A stretch of DNA of 64,000 nt, from the NCBI RefSeq assembly GCF_035046485.1, contig NC_085138.1, positions 448,733,204-448,797,203 of the forward strand. The letters run 5' to 3'. A program made the position numbers and the translations under genes. The notes under the pieces were generated by a model. That model ran no database searches. It saw nothing but the letters and a program-made list of their open reading frames with translations, and was not told where the DNA came from. This DNA is from Aedes albopictus. Its lineage: Eukaryota > Arthropoda > Insecta > Diptera > Culicidae. How positions within the stretch are numbered: the first letter of the stretch is position 1; every line of letters begins with the position of its first letter. Below are positions 1 to 10,400 of the stretch, piece after piece.

Positions 1-99
1 CCGCAAACGATCACCGCGTTGGCCAGATGTTCGACACCGTTCTCGATGTCACCGGAAGAGATGAGCGCCTCACCCATCTGGATTTCCTGCAGGAAAAAT
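1..99 (-). CDS. Tom20: TOM20 mitochondrial import receptor, exon 3 (partial, runs off left edge)
   Basis: Read on the minus strand, this exon encodes FFLQEIQMGEALISSGDI followed by ENGVEHLANAVIVCG. That is the tetratricopeptide-like core of TOM20, the outer-membrane receptor that binds mitochondrial targeting presequences. The acceptor CAG lies at 100-102, after a pyrimidine-rich tract. The first base (99) completes an AGA codon left open by exon 2, so the junction reads EEVQR-FFLQEIQ, as expected for the family. The remaining C-terminus, including the family's usual CGQP(A)RLLQVLQ region, lies outside the window. The identification rests on remembered family sequence; the join to exons 1 and 2 across a 7.8 kb intron is inferred from matching splice phase and protein continuity. 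Confidence 0.9.
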
Positions 100-328
100 C
101 TGGAGAACGAGAATAACATATTAGATGAGGAATGGATAAACTAACACTGATGGGAACTTTGCTCTTGAAAGTTATGTGGGTAACGGAGCTCAAAAACGCA
201 CCGTCCGTCCAGGTGAGAGATTCCAATCAAGCTAAGCTGGAGAATCCATTTATGAACATACGAGTCTTCTTATCCTAGCCAAAACTAGTGGAGACGCTTG
301 GTTATCGATTATTTCCAGCACTCCATAA

Positions 329-493
329 GGGGCTGTTCATTAATTACGTAAGGCAATTTTTACGATTTTTCGACACCCCCACCCCCCCTTGTAAGATTTT
401 TTGTATGAAAGTCCAAATATTTTTGTATGGCGCGTAAGATTTCTCAAACCCCCCCTCCCCCCATAAACCCTTACGTAATTAATGGACGGCCCC
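329..493. mobile_element. Tourist-like MITE, 165 bp, TSD TAA
   Basis: The ends are GGGGCTGTTCATTAATTACG and, as reverse complement, GGGGCCGTCCATTAATTACG. A TAA flanks both sides (326-328 and 494-496). The C-rich interior has no coding capacity. A TAA duplication with palindromic ends fits a PIF/Harbinger-derived MITE. Several unrelated TAA-flanked elements occur in the same window. Confidence 0.75.
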
Positions 494-514
494 TAATGCG
501 CTTCAACGACGTAC

Positions 515-860
515 GTGATTAGATCTGATTACTATTGATTACGTCGTATTATTAATGATTACTTCAGATTACCCTGATTACTTATTGATTACCAAGATTA
601 CTATTGAATAATCAAGAATACTACTGATTAATCAGATTACCTATGATTATCATATGATTTCAAATAATTACTCATGATTAATTTCTTTGGTTATGCCGTT
701 GATTACCTAGTTACTTCTAGTTGATTATATTTGATTACTATTGATTGCATCTGTTTATTGATTACCTCGAATGACTAATGATTGCTTCTGATTACCTTAA
801 TTACTTGTGATTACTTAAAGAAATCGAAAGTAATTATTAATTACTTGTCACTAAAAAACT
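515..860. repeat. Degenerate TGATTAC/ATTAATGATTAC simple-sequence tract
   Basis: Imperfect copies of a 7-10 bp motif (TGATTACT, ATTGATTAC) recur for about 340 bp with no strict period. It is non-coding. A related ATTAATGATT tract occurs at 10620-10810. Confidence 0.7.
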
Positions 861-1418
861 CGTTAATGGACGGCTTCTTACTTGGTGAGATCTATCCAAT
901 TTAACATTAAGTATATTAGCATATTATTAGTTATTGTTTACGGGAAAAAGGCCAGGAACCATCATTTTTCTACTCTCGTTTCATAGAGCGAGTAATGGCG
1001 CTTAAACCTAGGCTTCTAAGCCAGGACACAAGTAAAAAATCTTGCGTCCCATCCCAGGAAAAGAGACGCCTATTTGAACAGAGTGTGCATCAACCTTCAT
1101 AGCCGCGCCACTCCCAACGATTTTATTCATTCCCCTAAATTTAAACGGTTGATACGGTTGTCCCCGTTTCTTCTCATTTCATTTCCATTTTCATTTTCAT
1201 TTTGCAGCATTTGGTGGGGCAATGAGAGCGCAAGTCAGTCCAAAGCCGATGATAAGGAGGGGTAATGGCTGAATAGTCTTTGCTGACCACATAAACGCCA
1301 TTGGATAGGAAAAAGGTATTTTGGTGAGGGATTAGGGTGTTGGTACAGACTTGACAATATCAATGCTATTCAGATGCAAAATAATTTTAAGGCTCAATAG
1401 TGAATCGCATACATCAGG
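861..1418. other. Unassigned intronic sequence
   Basis: No gene or recognisable element was seen. A TTTCATTTTCATT tract precedes a TTGCAG at about 1200, but no coding exon follows. The 63-codon frame at 1074-1265 has no family resemblance. Confidence 0.5.
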
Positions 1419-1850
1419 TATCAGAAGGCCGGCTCCAGAGGCACGTTATCCTCCATTTGGGACATTTGTGCCATCGCCAAAATAACAGCCTAATTCATCA
1501 TCTACCTGAGGGAAAAGGAAGGAAAAAGGATTTGGATGGGGATAGGGACAGGTAGGGAAATAGGAAAAATACCCTGGAAGAGGGTACTAACGCACAAGCG
1601 TACCACAGTGGGTTCAAACAGCGCCCTGAAAAGGGCACTGTAATAACGCATAAAGCGAAAGAGAGCCTATAGCTCTTTACCACAGCGGGTTAAGAACAGA
1701 ATATCCTGAAGATTCAGGTTTCTGAAGTCAGTTTCACTTAATGAGTGTTTACCGAATACTCGGAAACGCAGTTGCGCAAAAACTGGACAGTTACATATCA
1801 AATGATACGAAGTTCCATAATCGGGTTCACAGCTATCACATGCAAATGAA

Positions 1851-3578
1851 TCAGCTTGCTGAATATTCGCAATGTGATAGCTCAGTCGGCAGTGGCCAGA
1901 CAATGCTTTGACCAGAATGCTGCAATTCTGCTTTGACAGATTTGTAAGATACTTCGCCACCCTTGGAGATGGCTCTGTACAATACAATTTGGTTTGACGA
2001 CTCCAAACTATTCCAGTATTGTCTGTGTTGAGTGGCAGCCCAGGTGTGAATCTGAAGCTTTACCCAACACTTCGATATCGGAATAGCTGGCTCAGGGCCA
2101 ATGAGATCATGTGATGCTCCAGAGCGAGCTAACTCATCAGCCAATTCATTTCCAGCGATGGAAGAATGACCAGGTACCCATACAAGGTGAACAGCGTTTG
2201 CTGAATTCAGCTTCTCGATTTGAGTTCGACAAGCGATAACTATCTTCGACCTGGAGTTGGCCGAAGCAAGTGCTTTAATAGCAGCCTGGCTATCTGAACA
2301 GAAGTATATTACTTTGCCCATTACGTGCTGCTGAAGTGCTGATTGCACTCCGCACATAAGAGCGAAGATTTCGGCCTGAAAAACGGTGCAGTGTCTACCA
2401 AGTGAGTAAGACTGATACAGCCTTAGCTCACGAGAATAAACACCAGCACCTGCTCGACCTTCGAGAAGGGAGCCATCAGTGTAACATACGATGCCGTCTG
2501 AAATACTTCTTTCCAGATAACCAGATGTCCACTCTTCCCGGGAAGGGAATTTCGTGGAAAATGTCCTATACGGAAAATTACAAGCAATTGTAAGATCACT
2601 TGGAGCAAGAACAATTTTGTCCCTATTCACCAAAAGTGAAAACAACGAGGTGTGTATTGATGTGCGGTTCACAGGAGTTTCCTCTAGTAGACCGAGTACC
2701 TGTAACCGGGAAGTGCAAGAAAGTGCTTCTTGTTTGAGATGAATGTGTAGTGGGGCAACGTCAAAGAGAACTTCGAGCGCTGCCGTGGGATTTGAAGAGA
2801 ACGCTCCAGACATCGCCAGTAAGCACATCCTTTGGAGATGGCCTACTTTAGATTCGACCGTTCTCACTGCGCCCTTTTGCCACCACACAAGACATCCATA
2901 AGCCAATATTGGCCGAACCGCAGTTGTGTAGATCCATTTGATATACTTGGGTTTTAGACCCCAAGTTGTACCAAAGGTTCGCTGGCATTGCCCGAAGGCC
3001 ATACAAACTTTCTTGATTCTGAACTCAATGTGAGGTGTCCAGGAAGGCTTGGAAACAAGAATGACTCCAACGTACTTTACCTGTTCAGTCACATCGATTT
3101 CAGAATCAAAGAGACGCAAAGGTCGAACGCCATTACGGTTTCGCCTTTCCGTGAAAAGAACAATAGATGTTTTACTCGGATTAACCGAAAGGCCATATTG
3201 GCGACACCAACCCTCAACTACCTGAATGGCGCTTTGCATCAGGTCGAAAAGGGTGGTGATACACATACCAACTAACAATGCTAGGTAGTCGTCGGCAAAA
3301 CCATAAGTAGGAAAACCGCTATTATTGAGTTGCCTTAATAGCGTATCTGCTACGCGATTCCACAAAAGCGGTGATAAGACTCCCCCTTGGGGGCATCCAC
3401 AAACACTCAATTTCCTAATCCCTGCTAGACGCAATGTCGAGAAGGGATATCGGTTTTTGAGCATTTGGTGAATCCAATTGGAAATCATTGGAGATATACC
3501 ATGACCCCGTGCGGCCTCCAATATGGCATCGAAAGGCACGTTGTCAAAGGCACCCTCGATATCTAAGAAAACACTCAA
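1851..3578 (-). pseudogene. LINE reverse transcriptase C-terminal half plus RNase H
   Basis: This open stretch encodes FLDIEGAFDNVPFDAI (RT motif A), QGGVLSPLLWN (motif B) and YGFADDYLAL, which carries the FADD version of the catalytic YxDD. RNase H follows, with YTDGSLLEGRAGAG, E in FQAEIFALMCG, SDSQAAIKAL and VPGHSSIAGNELAD, so the D-E-D plus HxxxNE pattern is intact. The tail has lost the usual end: the frame shifts near 1990, and the Cys-His-like ending (CDSCEPDYGTSYHLICNC) appears in the next frame at 1667-1987. The first residues after 3578 belong to a rearranged zone, so the RT cannot be read in one piece with its N-terminal half. Confidence 0.85.
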
Positions 3579-3770
3579 ACAAGTTTGCTTTTGAGCATGA
3601 CTACCGAAGGAATTCAGGAATTTTGACTCACCCTGCTACATCAAACCAGATAATTCCCTCCCGGAATGATTCTGCAGTCATAGGTAATCCTTGCGCTGAT
3701 GGTGGGTACACTTTTATCATCATCATCATTTGGTGAATCCAATTGGAAATCATTGGAGATATAATGTCTC
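3466..3770. repeat. Direct duplication of a ~35 bp LINE segment flanking filler DNA
   Basis: The string beginning TTTGGTGAATCCAATTGGAA and ending GGAGATATA occurs at about 3466-3499 and again at about 3728-3763. The roughly 130 bp between 3600 and 3728 does not continue the LINE protein. The pattern fits a template switch or repair-associated insertion. Confidence 0.7.
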
Positions 3771-4345
3771 GTTTCCCCTTTTTTTGGTATAAAGATAACT
3801 TTTACAAGTCTCCATTTTAATGGAATGTAATTCAATCTCAAACTAGCCTTGAACATCTCAATTAGTGACGGAACCAACACCGCTTCTCCGTTTTGAATCG
3901 ATGCTGGAAATAACCCATCAACTCCTGCAGATTTAAAAGGCTGAAGAGATCTAATTGCATTTTCCAATCTGGCCTTCGTGAACATTTCATCAGCTAAATC
4001 TGAGGCGGTGTTTAGTATACTATGTATTTGACTCCGAAAAAAAATTGATAGGACACCTTCCAGAGATATAGTATCATTAGAATCCATACTTAGAACCGAA
4101 CCAGGAAAATGGGTTTTCATCATTGAATCCAAAGTTTCACGAGGAGTTTTGGTTAAAGCTCCATCGTTACGCTTCAGGTTTCCCAATTCATTTGCCAGCG
4201 TTTTTTTATAGTCTTGCAACTACAGGAATACTGTTAATGTTTTCACATCTCAGCACCCAAGATTTTCATTTAGATTTTCGTATTTTGTTGTTGTACTGAG
4301 TCACGGCTTTCCTATACTGAGTCCAATCTCCCGTTTGTTTCATTC
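3771..4345 (-). pseudogene. LINE reverse transcriptase N-terminal part with in-frame stops
   Basis: From 4219 downward the frame encodes NELGNLKRNDGALT, THFPGSVLSM, LQPFKSAGVDGLFPASIQ and KWRLVKVIFIPKKGE. This matches the linker and RT motifs 0-1 of RNase H-bearing LINEs. Above 4219 the same protein continues as KMFNRMKQTGDWTQYRKAVT but contains a TGA inside KIRKSK*KSW, and a TAG in PWW*NFKLD slightly earlier. The frame below 3771 is filler sequence rather than LINE protein. Confidence 0.75.
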
Positions 4346-4699
4346 TATTGAACATTTTACGAGAAAATGTTCGAAGGCGATCCAGTTTAAAGTTCTACCA
4401 TGGCACGACTCTAGTTGCAGACGATTGTATGGTGGGACAACTGCTGTTAAAGAAATTGATGATACTTTCATTTACCCTTTGAAAAAAAATGATTCCAACT
4501 TTTGGGTTGAATCAATAGTTTCTCCCATTGTTAATGAATATCAAAGATTCCAGCATTGCACAGCATTAGATCCAAGACCTCTTGACTGATTGCATTTGAA
4601 AAAGTAGATTTATCACCATTATTGCAAATGTCTATATTGTTCTAAGACTCTATACTCTAATACTATAATATACTAATACTATACTCGAAGATACTCTAA

Positions 4700-4797
4700 G
4701 GGGCGATTTCTTCACCCTGGCTTAAGCGTTAAGCCAGGTTTAACTGTATGGGTAAGCCTGGCTTACCGGTTAAGCCGAGGTGAAGAAATCGGCCCTA
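4700..4797. mobile_element. Mini foldback MITE (~98 bp), TSD TAA, inside the LINE
   Basis: The ends GGGGCGATTTCTTCACC and GGGCCGATTTCTTCACC are inverted. A second inner palindrome is built of AAGCCAGG/CCTGGCTT. TAA lies on both sides. Removing the element rejoins LINE codons for ESL-LEYLR, which supports both the boundaries and the TAA duplication. Confidence 0.75.
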
Positions 4798-4845
4798 ATA
4801 GTGACTCACCGACTGTTAATATCCGTACAACCCCAAACCGTGTGA

Positions 4846-5940
4846 GGTGCCGGCCAGAGTGGACGCGTCACGCGGCGCGGCGCGGTGCAATGCGGCATTT
4901 GACAGGTCGCGCGTCGACGCGCGGCAGAACTCCGTTCATTGGAATACAAGGAAAACAATCATAACATGCCAGAGTGCGCGCGGAACGATGCGAAGCGGAA
5001 AGCGTTTAGCCGCGCGACGCACGACAAAACAGTGCATGCACTGTTTTTGATGCGGAAGTCACGCGATTCGCGCGGAGAATTTTGTATTTTTGTGTGGTTT
5101 TCGTCCGTTTTTACCAAACCATGACGTTAATTTTACGAAATTGTTTTTCAAATGTATTCAAATGTGAATATAAAAAATATTAACATGAATAATACCACAT
5201 GTTTATTATACGGTGGCGTCTCGTAACCTCACTTTTCACCTATTATGCGAAACAGAATCAGTAATTTCTTCAAATTTATGACTAAAGACTTAACGGAAAT
5301 AATCGAAATCTCTGTCATTCTACACCCATTACAAGCAGAGCTTTCACATTAGCCCTACCCATGTTTCATGCACAAAAAGGGTTGATACCCTCTCGTTTAT
5401 TTTACTATCTCAAAGTATTCTACTAGGGTGTAAGCTTAAAAAATTGTTTCAAAATAAAAATACACTATTTTTGAGTTAACAAACTTGTTCCATTGCCTTG
5501 CTGTTTAAAAATAAACCAAGGGGCGCCATTTTTTACGTATACAACCCTGTGGTAACTCTGACTACAAGCTCACTTGTTCATAAAATTTCAAAATTTGTAC
5601 CTGTAGGACGGGTAGATTTGAGGTTAGGGAATCACCATTGTCCCAAATGTATATCTCTCCTGAATCATCTGAAGTAAATAGCATTTGAGGGTAAATTTAG
5701 ATAAATGATTTATTTTTAATTTTAGGTTGAGCACAATAATCACATATCTCTTGGAAATTTTTCATCAGATAACATGTACTCATGTGCAAAGGTGACGGAA
5801 ATTATGAAAACTTTTCAGTTTACTTTACGAACAGACGCGTTGCACCGCGTTCACTCTGGCTATCAAGCCGCGTTGGAAACCGCGTCAAAAACGCGCCGCA
5901 CCGCGTCGCGCCGCGTGACGCGTCCACTCTGGCCGCAGCC
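4846..5940. mobile_element. GC-rich-ended MITE/DNA transposon (1095 bp), TSD TGA, inside LINE endonuclease
   Basis: The inverted termini share GGCCAGAGTGGACGCGTCAC and continue as CGCGGCGCG-rich sequence for about 45 bp. TGA flanks both ends (4843-4845 and 5941-5943). Excising it restores the LINE endonuclease reading CDANAH-HTVWGCTDINSR. The AT-rich interior has no transposase; small open frames there are chance. A 3 bp duplication suggests a PIF/Harbinger-like origin, but the termini were not matched to a named family. Confidence 0.75.
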
Positions 5941-5943
5941 TGA

Positions 5944-6389
5944 TGCGCATTGGCGTCACAGCCAATGATAAACGATTTGTTGTTTCCTTCACAGAATTGA
6001 ACAAATGATGCGATCTCAGGAGGAGGTACCTCAGGAACATCACCAGGAAAGTAAGTTGAAGCCACAGCGATCTCAGTTTTACCCCCAGTGATTGGTACCT
6101 CTACCATGATAGCAACAATGTCCCTTCTGATAAACTCAGTAATAGGATAGCATTTTAACGTTTTACATACTAAGACAGCAGTTCTGGGAGAATCTTGTTG
6201 CTCATCATAAAATAGTTTACTATTTTGTGTCAGAACCCCAAGAATCGTTCGTTTATTGGACCATGGATCTTGAATAAGCGCCACTTCCAGTCCTTCTTTT
6301 TTAAACCTTCGACTCAACACAGCAGAAGCACCTTTTGCGTGATGAAGGTTTACCTGTACGAACTTGATTCCGTTCATGAAAATATGCAT
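5944..6389 (-). pseudogene. LINE APE-type endonuclease N-terminal domain
   Basis: The minus-strand frame starts MHIFMNGIKFVQVNLHHAKG and contains ALIQDPWSNK, RTAVLVCKTL, VASTYFPGD and FIIGCDANAH. These correspond to the endonuclease motifs Q-N-H, Q-(E/D)-P-W, YxPG-like and D-x-N-x-H. The domain is cut by the MITE right after CDANAH. Its continuation HTVWGCTDINSR is found at 4798-4845, followed in frame by TGA, so the domain is no longer functional. Confidence 0.8.
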
Positions 6390-6734
6390 TTACCCACTTT
6401 TATTAAGCCTCGAAATTGAGACTTAGGAAAAGTAGCCGATTTCTCCAGGAGACAAATAAGGCCCACTGCGTCATTGCTCCGGTTAGCGCAGTAAGGGCAA
6501 AATACTGTGAGGGGCGCCCTGGTACTCCACAGGCTCCGTTAGCGATAAGGTTTTTATTAGAGCCCCTAGCCATTCATTCCTTGACACGGTAAGCATAAAG
6601 CCGCATTACACCATGAATTAGGGGTCACCTGTTAGTGGATTCTTACCATCGGAACAGGCGGTCCGTAGTGTTATTCTTAGCCAATTGAGACAATCGCTAC
6701 CGACACTACAAAGCTATCTAGGCTGATCGAGAAA

Positions 6735-7610
6735 AGAAGTTAATATTGATGATCATCTTCATACGGGCTCGAAAAGCCGAAAAGTCCTGCCATAGTGCGC
6801 TTGTATTCAGCATCTACATTAACAGCTTGTCCACCGTGCTGAAGTGCAACTATCAGTTGTACGCCGACGACCTGCAGATATACGTTTCTGGACCTATAGC
6901 CCAAATTGATGGACTCAGCAGCAAAGTAAACAACGACCTCGATGCAATCACACGTTGGGAATTTAGAAACTATCTGCTCCCAAACCCAAAGAAGATCCAG
7001 GCCATCACCTTCAGTAAATCTGGGACGATTGTACCGAGGACGCATAATGCTTTTAGCGGGGAAGCTCTGTCCGATAGTCATCAACCTTGGCATCCTAATG
7101 GACAGTAATATGACCTGGACTCAACAAATCAACAGCGTGACACAGAAGGCGTTCAACATCTTGAGAACATTAAGTCGGTACTCGCCGGTTCTCTCCAAAG
7201 GTATACGGTAGAAGGTTGTCCAGGCCGTGATCATGCCGGTTTTTATCTATGTGGACATAGTGTACTATCCCGGACTCTCTCAAGCACTAAAAGAACAGCT
7301 TCACCGATGTTTCAAATCCGCGGAGCGGCTCGTTTATGGTCTTATACACTATCATCTTCGAACATGCTGCTTCATGCGACAAGGGTTTGATGTATTCTAT
7401 AATTTCACGTTTAGATTTGTTTATGTTACTTTTTGATTATCTCGAAATGTGTTAGTTATAATTTGCTTCTCAACAATGCAATGTTTTATTAGTATCCTTG
7501 ACCTTATGTAAAGTATCAAGTAAAAGGTTGTTTGTAACAAATTACAAAATTACTAATTGGTGACCAATTGTGATTGTATTTATTGATCACAAATAAATAA
7601 TAAATAAACT
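6735..7610 (+). pseudogene. LINE fragment, reverse transcriptase C-terminal part (Jockey/CR1-like)
   Basis: Three frames in series give IYINSLSTVLKCNYQLYADD (the YADD catalytic motif), then AITRWEFRNYLLPNPKKIQA, then VTQKAFNILRTLSRYSP and KEQLHRCFKSAERLVYGL. No RNase H follows, which separates it from the LINE at 1419-6720. Frame changes near 6950, 7100 and 7215 kill it. The AT-rich tail ends in AAATAAATAATAAATAAA at about 7610, as expected for a LINE 3' end on the plus strand. The 5' part is missing. Jockey versus CR1 was not resolved. Confidence 0.7.
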
Positions 7611-7891
7611 TTTGAATCCATAAATAATATAAGTGAAAAAACATAAACTTCAATCCTACCTAAGCATAGAACATAGGGAGTTGTTACATTCTTAAACTCC
7701 AGCAAGAAATTTCACAGCGCGCGATTACATAAACGCTCCAAAACATCCCAACCTAACTGTTTGTAGACAAGAAGTGTGCGGCAAATGGAAAATCGATAGG
7801 AGCCCTCACGCCTGATGTTTCTCTTCTTCCGCAGTTCCTGAATGATCTAACTATTGATAGAACAACCCTGTCCCCGCCCCGTCTCACTCAC

Positions 7892-7976
7892 CTTTGCACT
7901 TCTTCGTGGTCTGCCATGTTGGGCATGGTTGTCCTTGGCCCTCCAGCTGCAGAAGCAGCCTTCTTTGCTTTCCTCC
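7892..7976 (-). CDS. Tom20: TOM20 exon 2
   Basis: The exon is bounded by acceptor AG at 7977-7978 and donor GTGAG from 7891. It encodes RKAKKAASAAGGPRTTMPN and then MADHEEVQR, the charged linker and the start of the helical receptor domain of TOM20. The two bases at its start complete an AGA/AGG arginine codon opened by exon 1. Its last two bases (AG) pair with base 99 to give arginine before FFLQEIQ. The length (85 bp) and phases (1 in, 2 out) keep the frame open across all three exons. Confidence 0.9.
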
Positions 7977-8131
7977 CTGATCGCATCGAATCGGAACCAT
8001 GCACCAATCATCATCCGGATCGAAATGAACCATGAAAAACAGAAAATTCCACACATTAGAAAGCGCGACAATTTTCCTCGCGATTTCCATCTCCGTCGCG
8101 CCCACACGCGATCCATCGTCACTGTACTCAC
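7977..8131 (-). other. TOM20 intron 1 (155 bp)
   Basis: This is a short GT-AG intron with donor GTGAGTAC and acceptor GATCAG on the minus strand. Reading through it gives no family-like protein, while splicing joins KKKLRE-R to RKAKKAA. Confidence 0.85.
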
Positions 8132-8258
8132 TCTCTCGCAGCTTCTTCTTGAAGTCCGGATCTTTGCGGCGCTTGTGATCGAAGTAGATGCAGTAGCCCA
8201 GGAACAGCGTTCCGGCCACGCCGGCCGCAATGCCGATTGTCGTTTTGCTGATTTCCAT
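8132..8258 (-). CDS. Tom20: TOM20 mitochondrial import receptor, exon 1 (start)
   Basis: This exon encodes MEISKTTIGIAAGVAGTLFL followed by GYCIYFDHKRRKDPDFKKKLRE. Residues about 6-25 form the single N-terminal membrane anchor, followed directly by the conserved YCIYFDxKRR motif, which holds the receptor in the mitochondrial outer membrane facing the cytosol. The start at 8258 was chosen over an upstream in-frame ATG at 8306 because family members begin a few residues before the anchor and the context caccgATGG is favourable. Exons 1-3 together give the first ~103 residues of a protein usually about 145-150 long. Confidence 0.92.
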
Positions 8259-8700
8259 CGGTGCTGTGAATCCGGGCTTCAGTGCTGTGCGGGGTTGAAT
8301 GAACACCGGGGAGGGACGATAAGCAAAGGATTTTTCCTGCGTTTTCCTTCGCGACCGAACTTCTAACCAACCAACTCACTCGCGTTCGCGTAACACACGG
8401 GGGGCTTCTTCTTCGGTTCGGGCTTCTTGGTCCGATGTTTTTCCTTTCGCTGTCAGATTTGACAGATTCGTCGCAGGGGTGGGATTTTGTAAGGGAGGAA
8501 AATAAATTCCAACCATTTTGAACTGATCTTGTTACTGTGTGCTGCTTGCCGAAACACAAACTCACCGAAAATTTTCCATTCCGTTTATTCCAGCTGCTAC
8601 ATTTTTTAGTATTGCACGTGCAGTTTTTAGAACGACACACAAAAATCGATTTTTCTTCCAAACCGTGCGTCGGACGTACGTCAGACAAAGTGAACTGGAT
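8259..8700 (-). promoter_or_regulatory. TOM20 5' UTR and upstream region
   Basis: This stretch lies upstream of the TOM20 start and carries a GC-richer block at about 8260-8460, unlike the AT-rich surroundings, which fits a 5' UTR and housekeeping-type promoter. No TATA box or clear initiator was assigned. Confidence 0.4.
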
Positions 8701-8759
8701 ATAGGATCAGATGTGCATAACTTAAGTCAGGGCTTTAAAGCGAATGTAATTCACCAGAA

Positions 8760-9190
8760 CAGATCTTGCTCCTGGAAATTTGAGATGGGGCCAAGGGGAT
8801 TTCCAGGAAGTTCCAAGGATCTTCAGGGGTGTTTCATTGGGTTGTTTTAGGCGATTTCAGGAGCATTCTAAGGGCGACTATGAACATTTCAATAGTATAA
8901 AGAACATTTCAGAGTCTCAGAGGCGTTCAAAGGGGTTTCCATGGGATTACGGAGGTTTCAAGGGTGTTTCGAAACATTTCAGATAGCGTCATACCAGGGG
9001 AGTTTCAGGGGAATTTGAAACGGAATTAAGGGAATTCAAGGGCGTTTCAATGAGCGTATGTATGTTACAGGGGTTTTTCAAGGCATTTCCGGGGCGTTTC
9101 AAGATGTTTCGTTAAGAGGTCTCTGAAAATCCTCTGAAATTTTATGAAACGCCTCTCAAATCCGCGTGAAACAACCCCATGAAACGGCTG
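8760..9190 (+). repeat. Degenerate GGGGTTTCAGGG-type repeat array
   Basis: Imperfect copies of a 12-30 bp motif rich in GGAATTTCAGGGG/GGCGTTTCA recur without fixed period. It is non-coding. The same kind of sequence appears in the opposite orientation at 9590-10400. Confidence 0.65.
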
Positions 9191-9589
9191 TCATCCACAT
9201 ATAACTGGATTGAAGCCAAAAATATAGTGCTGGACGTGGTGCTGATTTGAATCGGCGGTTGCATAAGGCTGAAAACACAGTGATTTTTTCCTTTGAAGCA
9301 GGTTGCGACATTCAAATTTAATTGACTTTAGTGTTGTTTTAAATGGGTTAAATGTATTTTCATACTTGTGCGTCTTGTAAATTTACCAAAGAATACTAAA
9401 CCCATTGAAAAATATGTGGAAATGGGCGTTTTTCGATTACGAATTTATCTTCGCACGACAAAGTTCGCTTCCGCACGTAGCAGATTGGCCAGCAGACTGA
9501 AATTACGTAAACAACCCCGTGGCACCCCACCAAAGGCGGCGGCTTCAAGAACTTACGCTTTCTTCAGGGGGTTGACGTGAAACCCTCAC
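9191..9589. other. Unassigned spacer between opposed repeat arrays
   Basis: No gene, tRNA or terminal inverted repeats were recognised. The 70-codon frame at 9368-9580 has no family resemblance. Confidence 0.5.
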
Positions 9590-10400
9590 GGACCCCACGT
9601 TATTCACCTGAGACCGTCCGGAAGCACCGAAAACGCCTACGTAACGATTCTAAAACTCGTCAAAAATGATCAGAAACCCCATAAAATCCCCTCGGAGTCC
9701 ATGTAACACATCAGAGACCCCCTGAAACACCTAAAACGCCCATGAACCCCATGTAACGCACCTGATACCTGCATCAAAAACACTTCCGTAACGCCTTCAA
9801 AACTCGCAAAAAATAATCTGAAATTTCCTGAAAAACCCGTCGGCCTCATGTAACGCACCAGAGACACTCCGAAACCACAGACAGCACCTGCGTAATGCAT
9901 TTGATACCCCCGAAAACCACTGAAATTTCCTGAAATGCCTCCGAAATACCCTTGAAACCACCTCTGAAGACCGCCGAAAATCCTCTGATATTTCCTGAAA
10001 TGACCCCGGAAACGCCACTAAGACCTGCTCCAAATATCATTAACCCCAGCGTGACCTCCAGGTACTCCCCTGAAACCCCTTTGGATCTCCTGAAACGGTT
10101 CCAAGACCTTCTAAAATGCCCCTGAGACTTCCTGAAAGCCCCTAGAACCCTCTAAAATGACCTTTACCTCAAGATACCCCCTGAATTCTTCGAAACACCC
10201 ACAACTCCCCTAGATCTCTCTAAGGCCACCTGAAGTACTCCTGAGACCTCCTAGAATTCCTGAAGGCCCCTGAGGGGACCATAAAACCTCCTTTAACGCT
10301 TCTGAGATCTCATGGTACCTCCTTAAAACACTCCTGCTTTCTCCTGGTACCTCGCTAAAACCCCTTTTAACCCCGTGCAATCAACTTTTGCTCGTCCCTA
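9590..10400 (-). repeat. Degenerate CCTGAAACCCC-type repeat array (reverse of 8760-9190)
   Basis: About 800 bp of imperfect CCTGAAACGCC/CTCCTGAAACCCC motifs, the reverse complement of the array at 8760-9190. The long open frames inside (for example at 9670-10040, minus) are low-complexity consequences of the repeat, not genes. Confidence 0.65.

Larger units (their letters stand above)
1419..6720 (-). mobile_element. Non-LTR retrotransposon (LINE) with RNase H, probably LOA/Lian-like clade, dead
   Basis: On the minus strand the order is: a 5' untranslated-like block (6400-6720), an APE-type endonuclease (5944-6389), a degraded linker (4798-4845 and about 4345-4699), reverse transcriptase (about 1990-4345), RNase H (about 2100-2520), and a 3' region to about 1419. 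The 3' end is set by a second copy of the same tail at 21738-22045. No ORF1/gag precedes the endonuclease. The RT lies downstream of an endonuclease and is followed by RNase H, as in the I/LOA/R1 groups; the clade name is a judgement, not a computed placement. Two MITEs (4700-4797 and 4846-5940) interrupt it, and stop codons and a rearrangement at 3466-3770 disable it. Confidence 0.85.
100..7891 (-). other. TOM20 intron 2 (7.8 kb, filled with transposons)
   Basis: The donor GTGAG starts at 7891 (minus) and the acceptor AG lies at 100-101. Almost all of the intron is mobile or simple-repeat DNA: a TAA-flanked MITE, a TGATTAC-rich tract, a LINE with two nested insertions, and a second LINE fragment. 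Positions 861-1418 contain no recognisable gene or element. Confidence 0.8.

Noticed and set aside
8259..8306. Upstream in-frame ATG for TOM20 (MFIQPRTALKPGFTAP extension)
   Set aside because: Known family members begin just before the membrane anchor; the extension looks like 5' UTR.
9670..10040. Minus-strand proteins with repeated FRRSSEVVSRVFRRH-like sequence
   Set aside because: They are readings of a degenerate repeat array.
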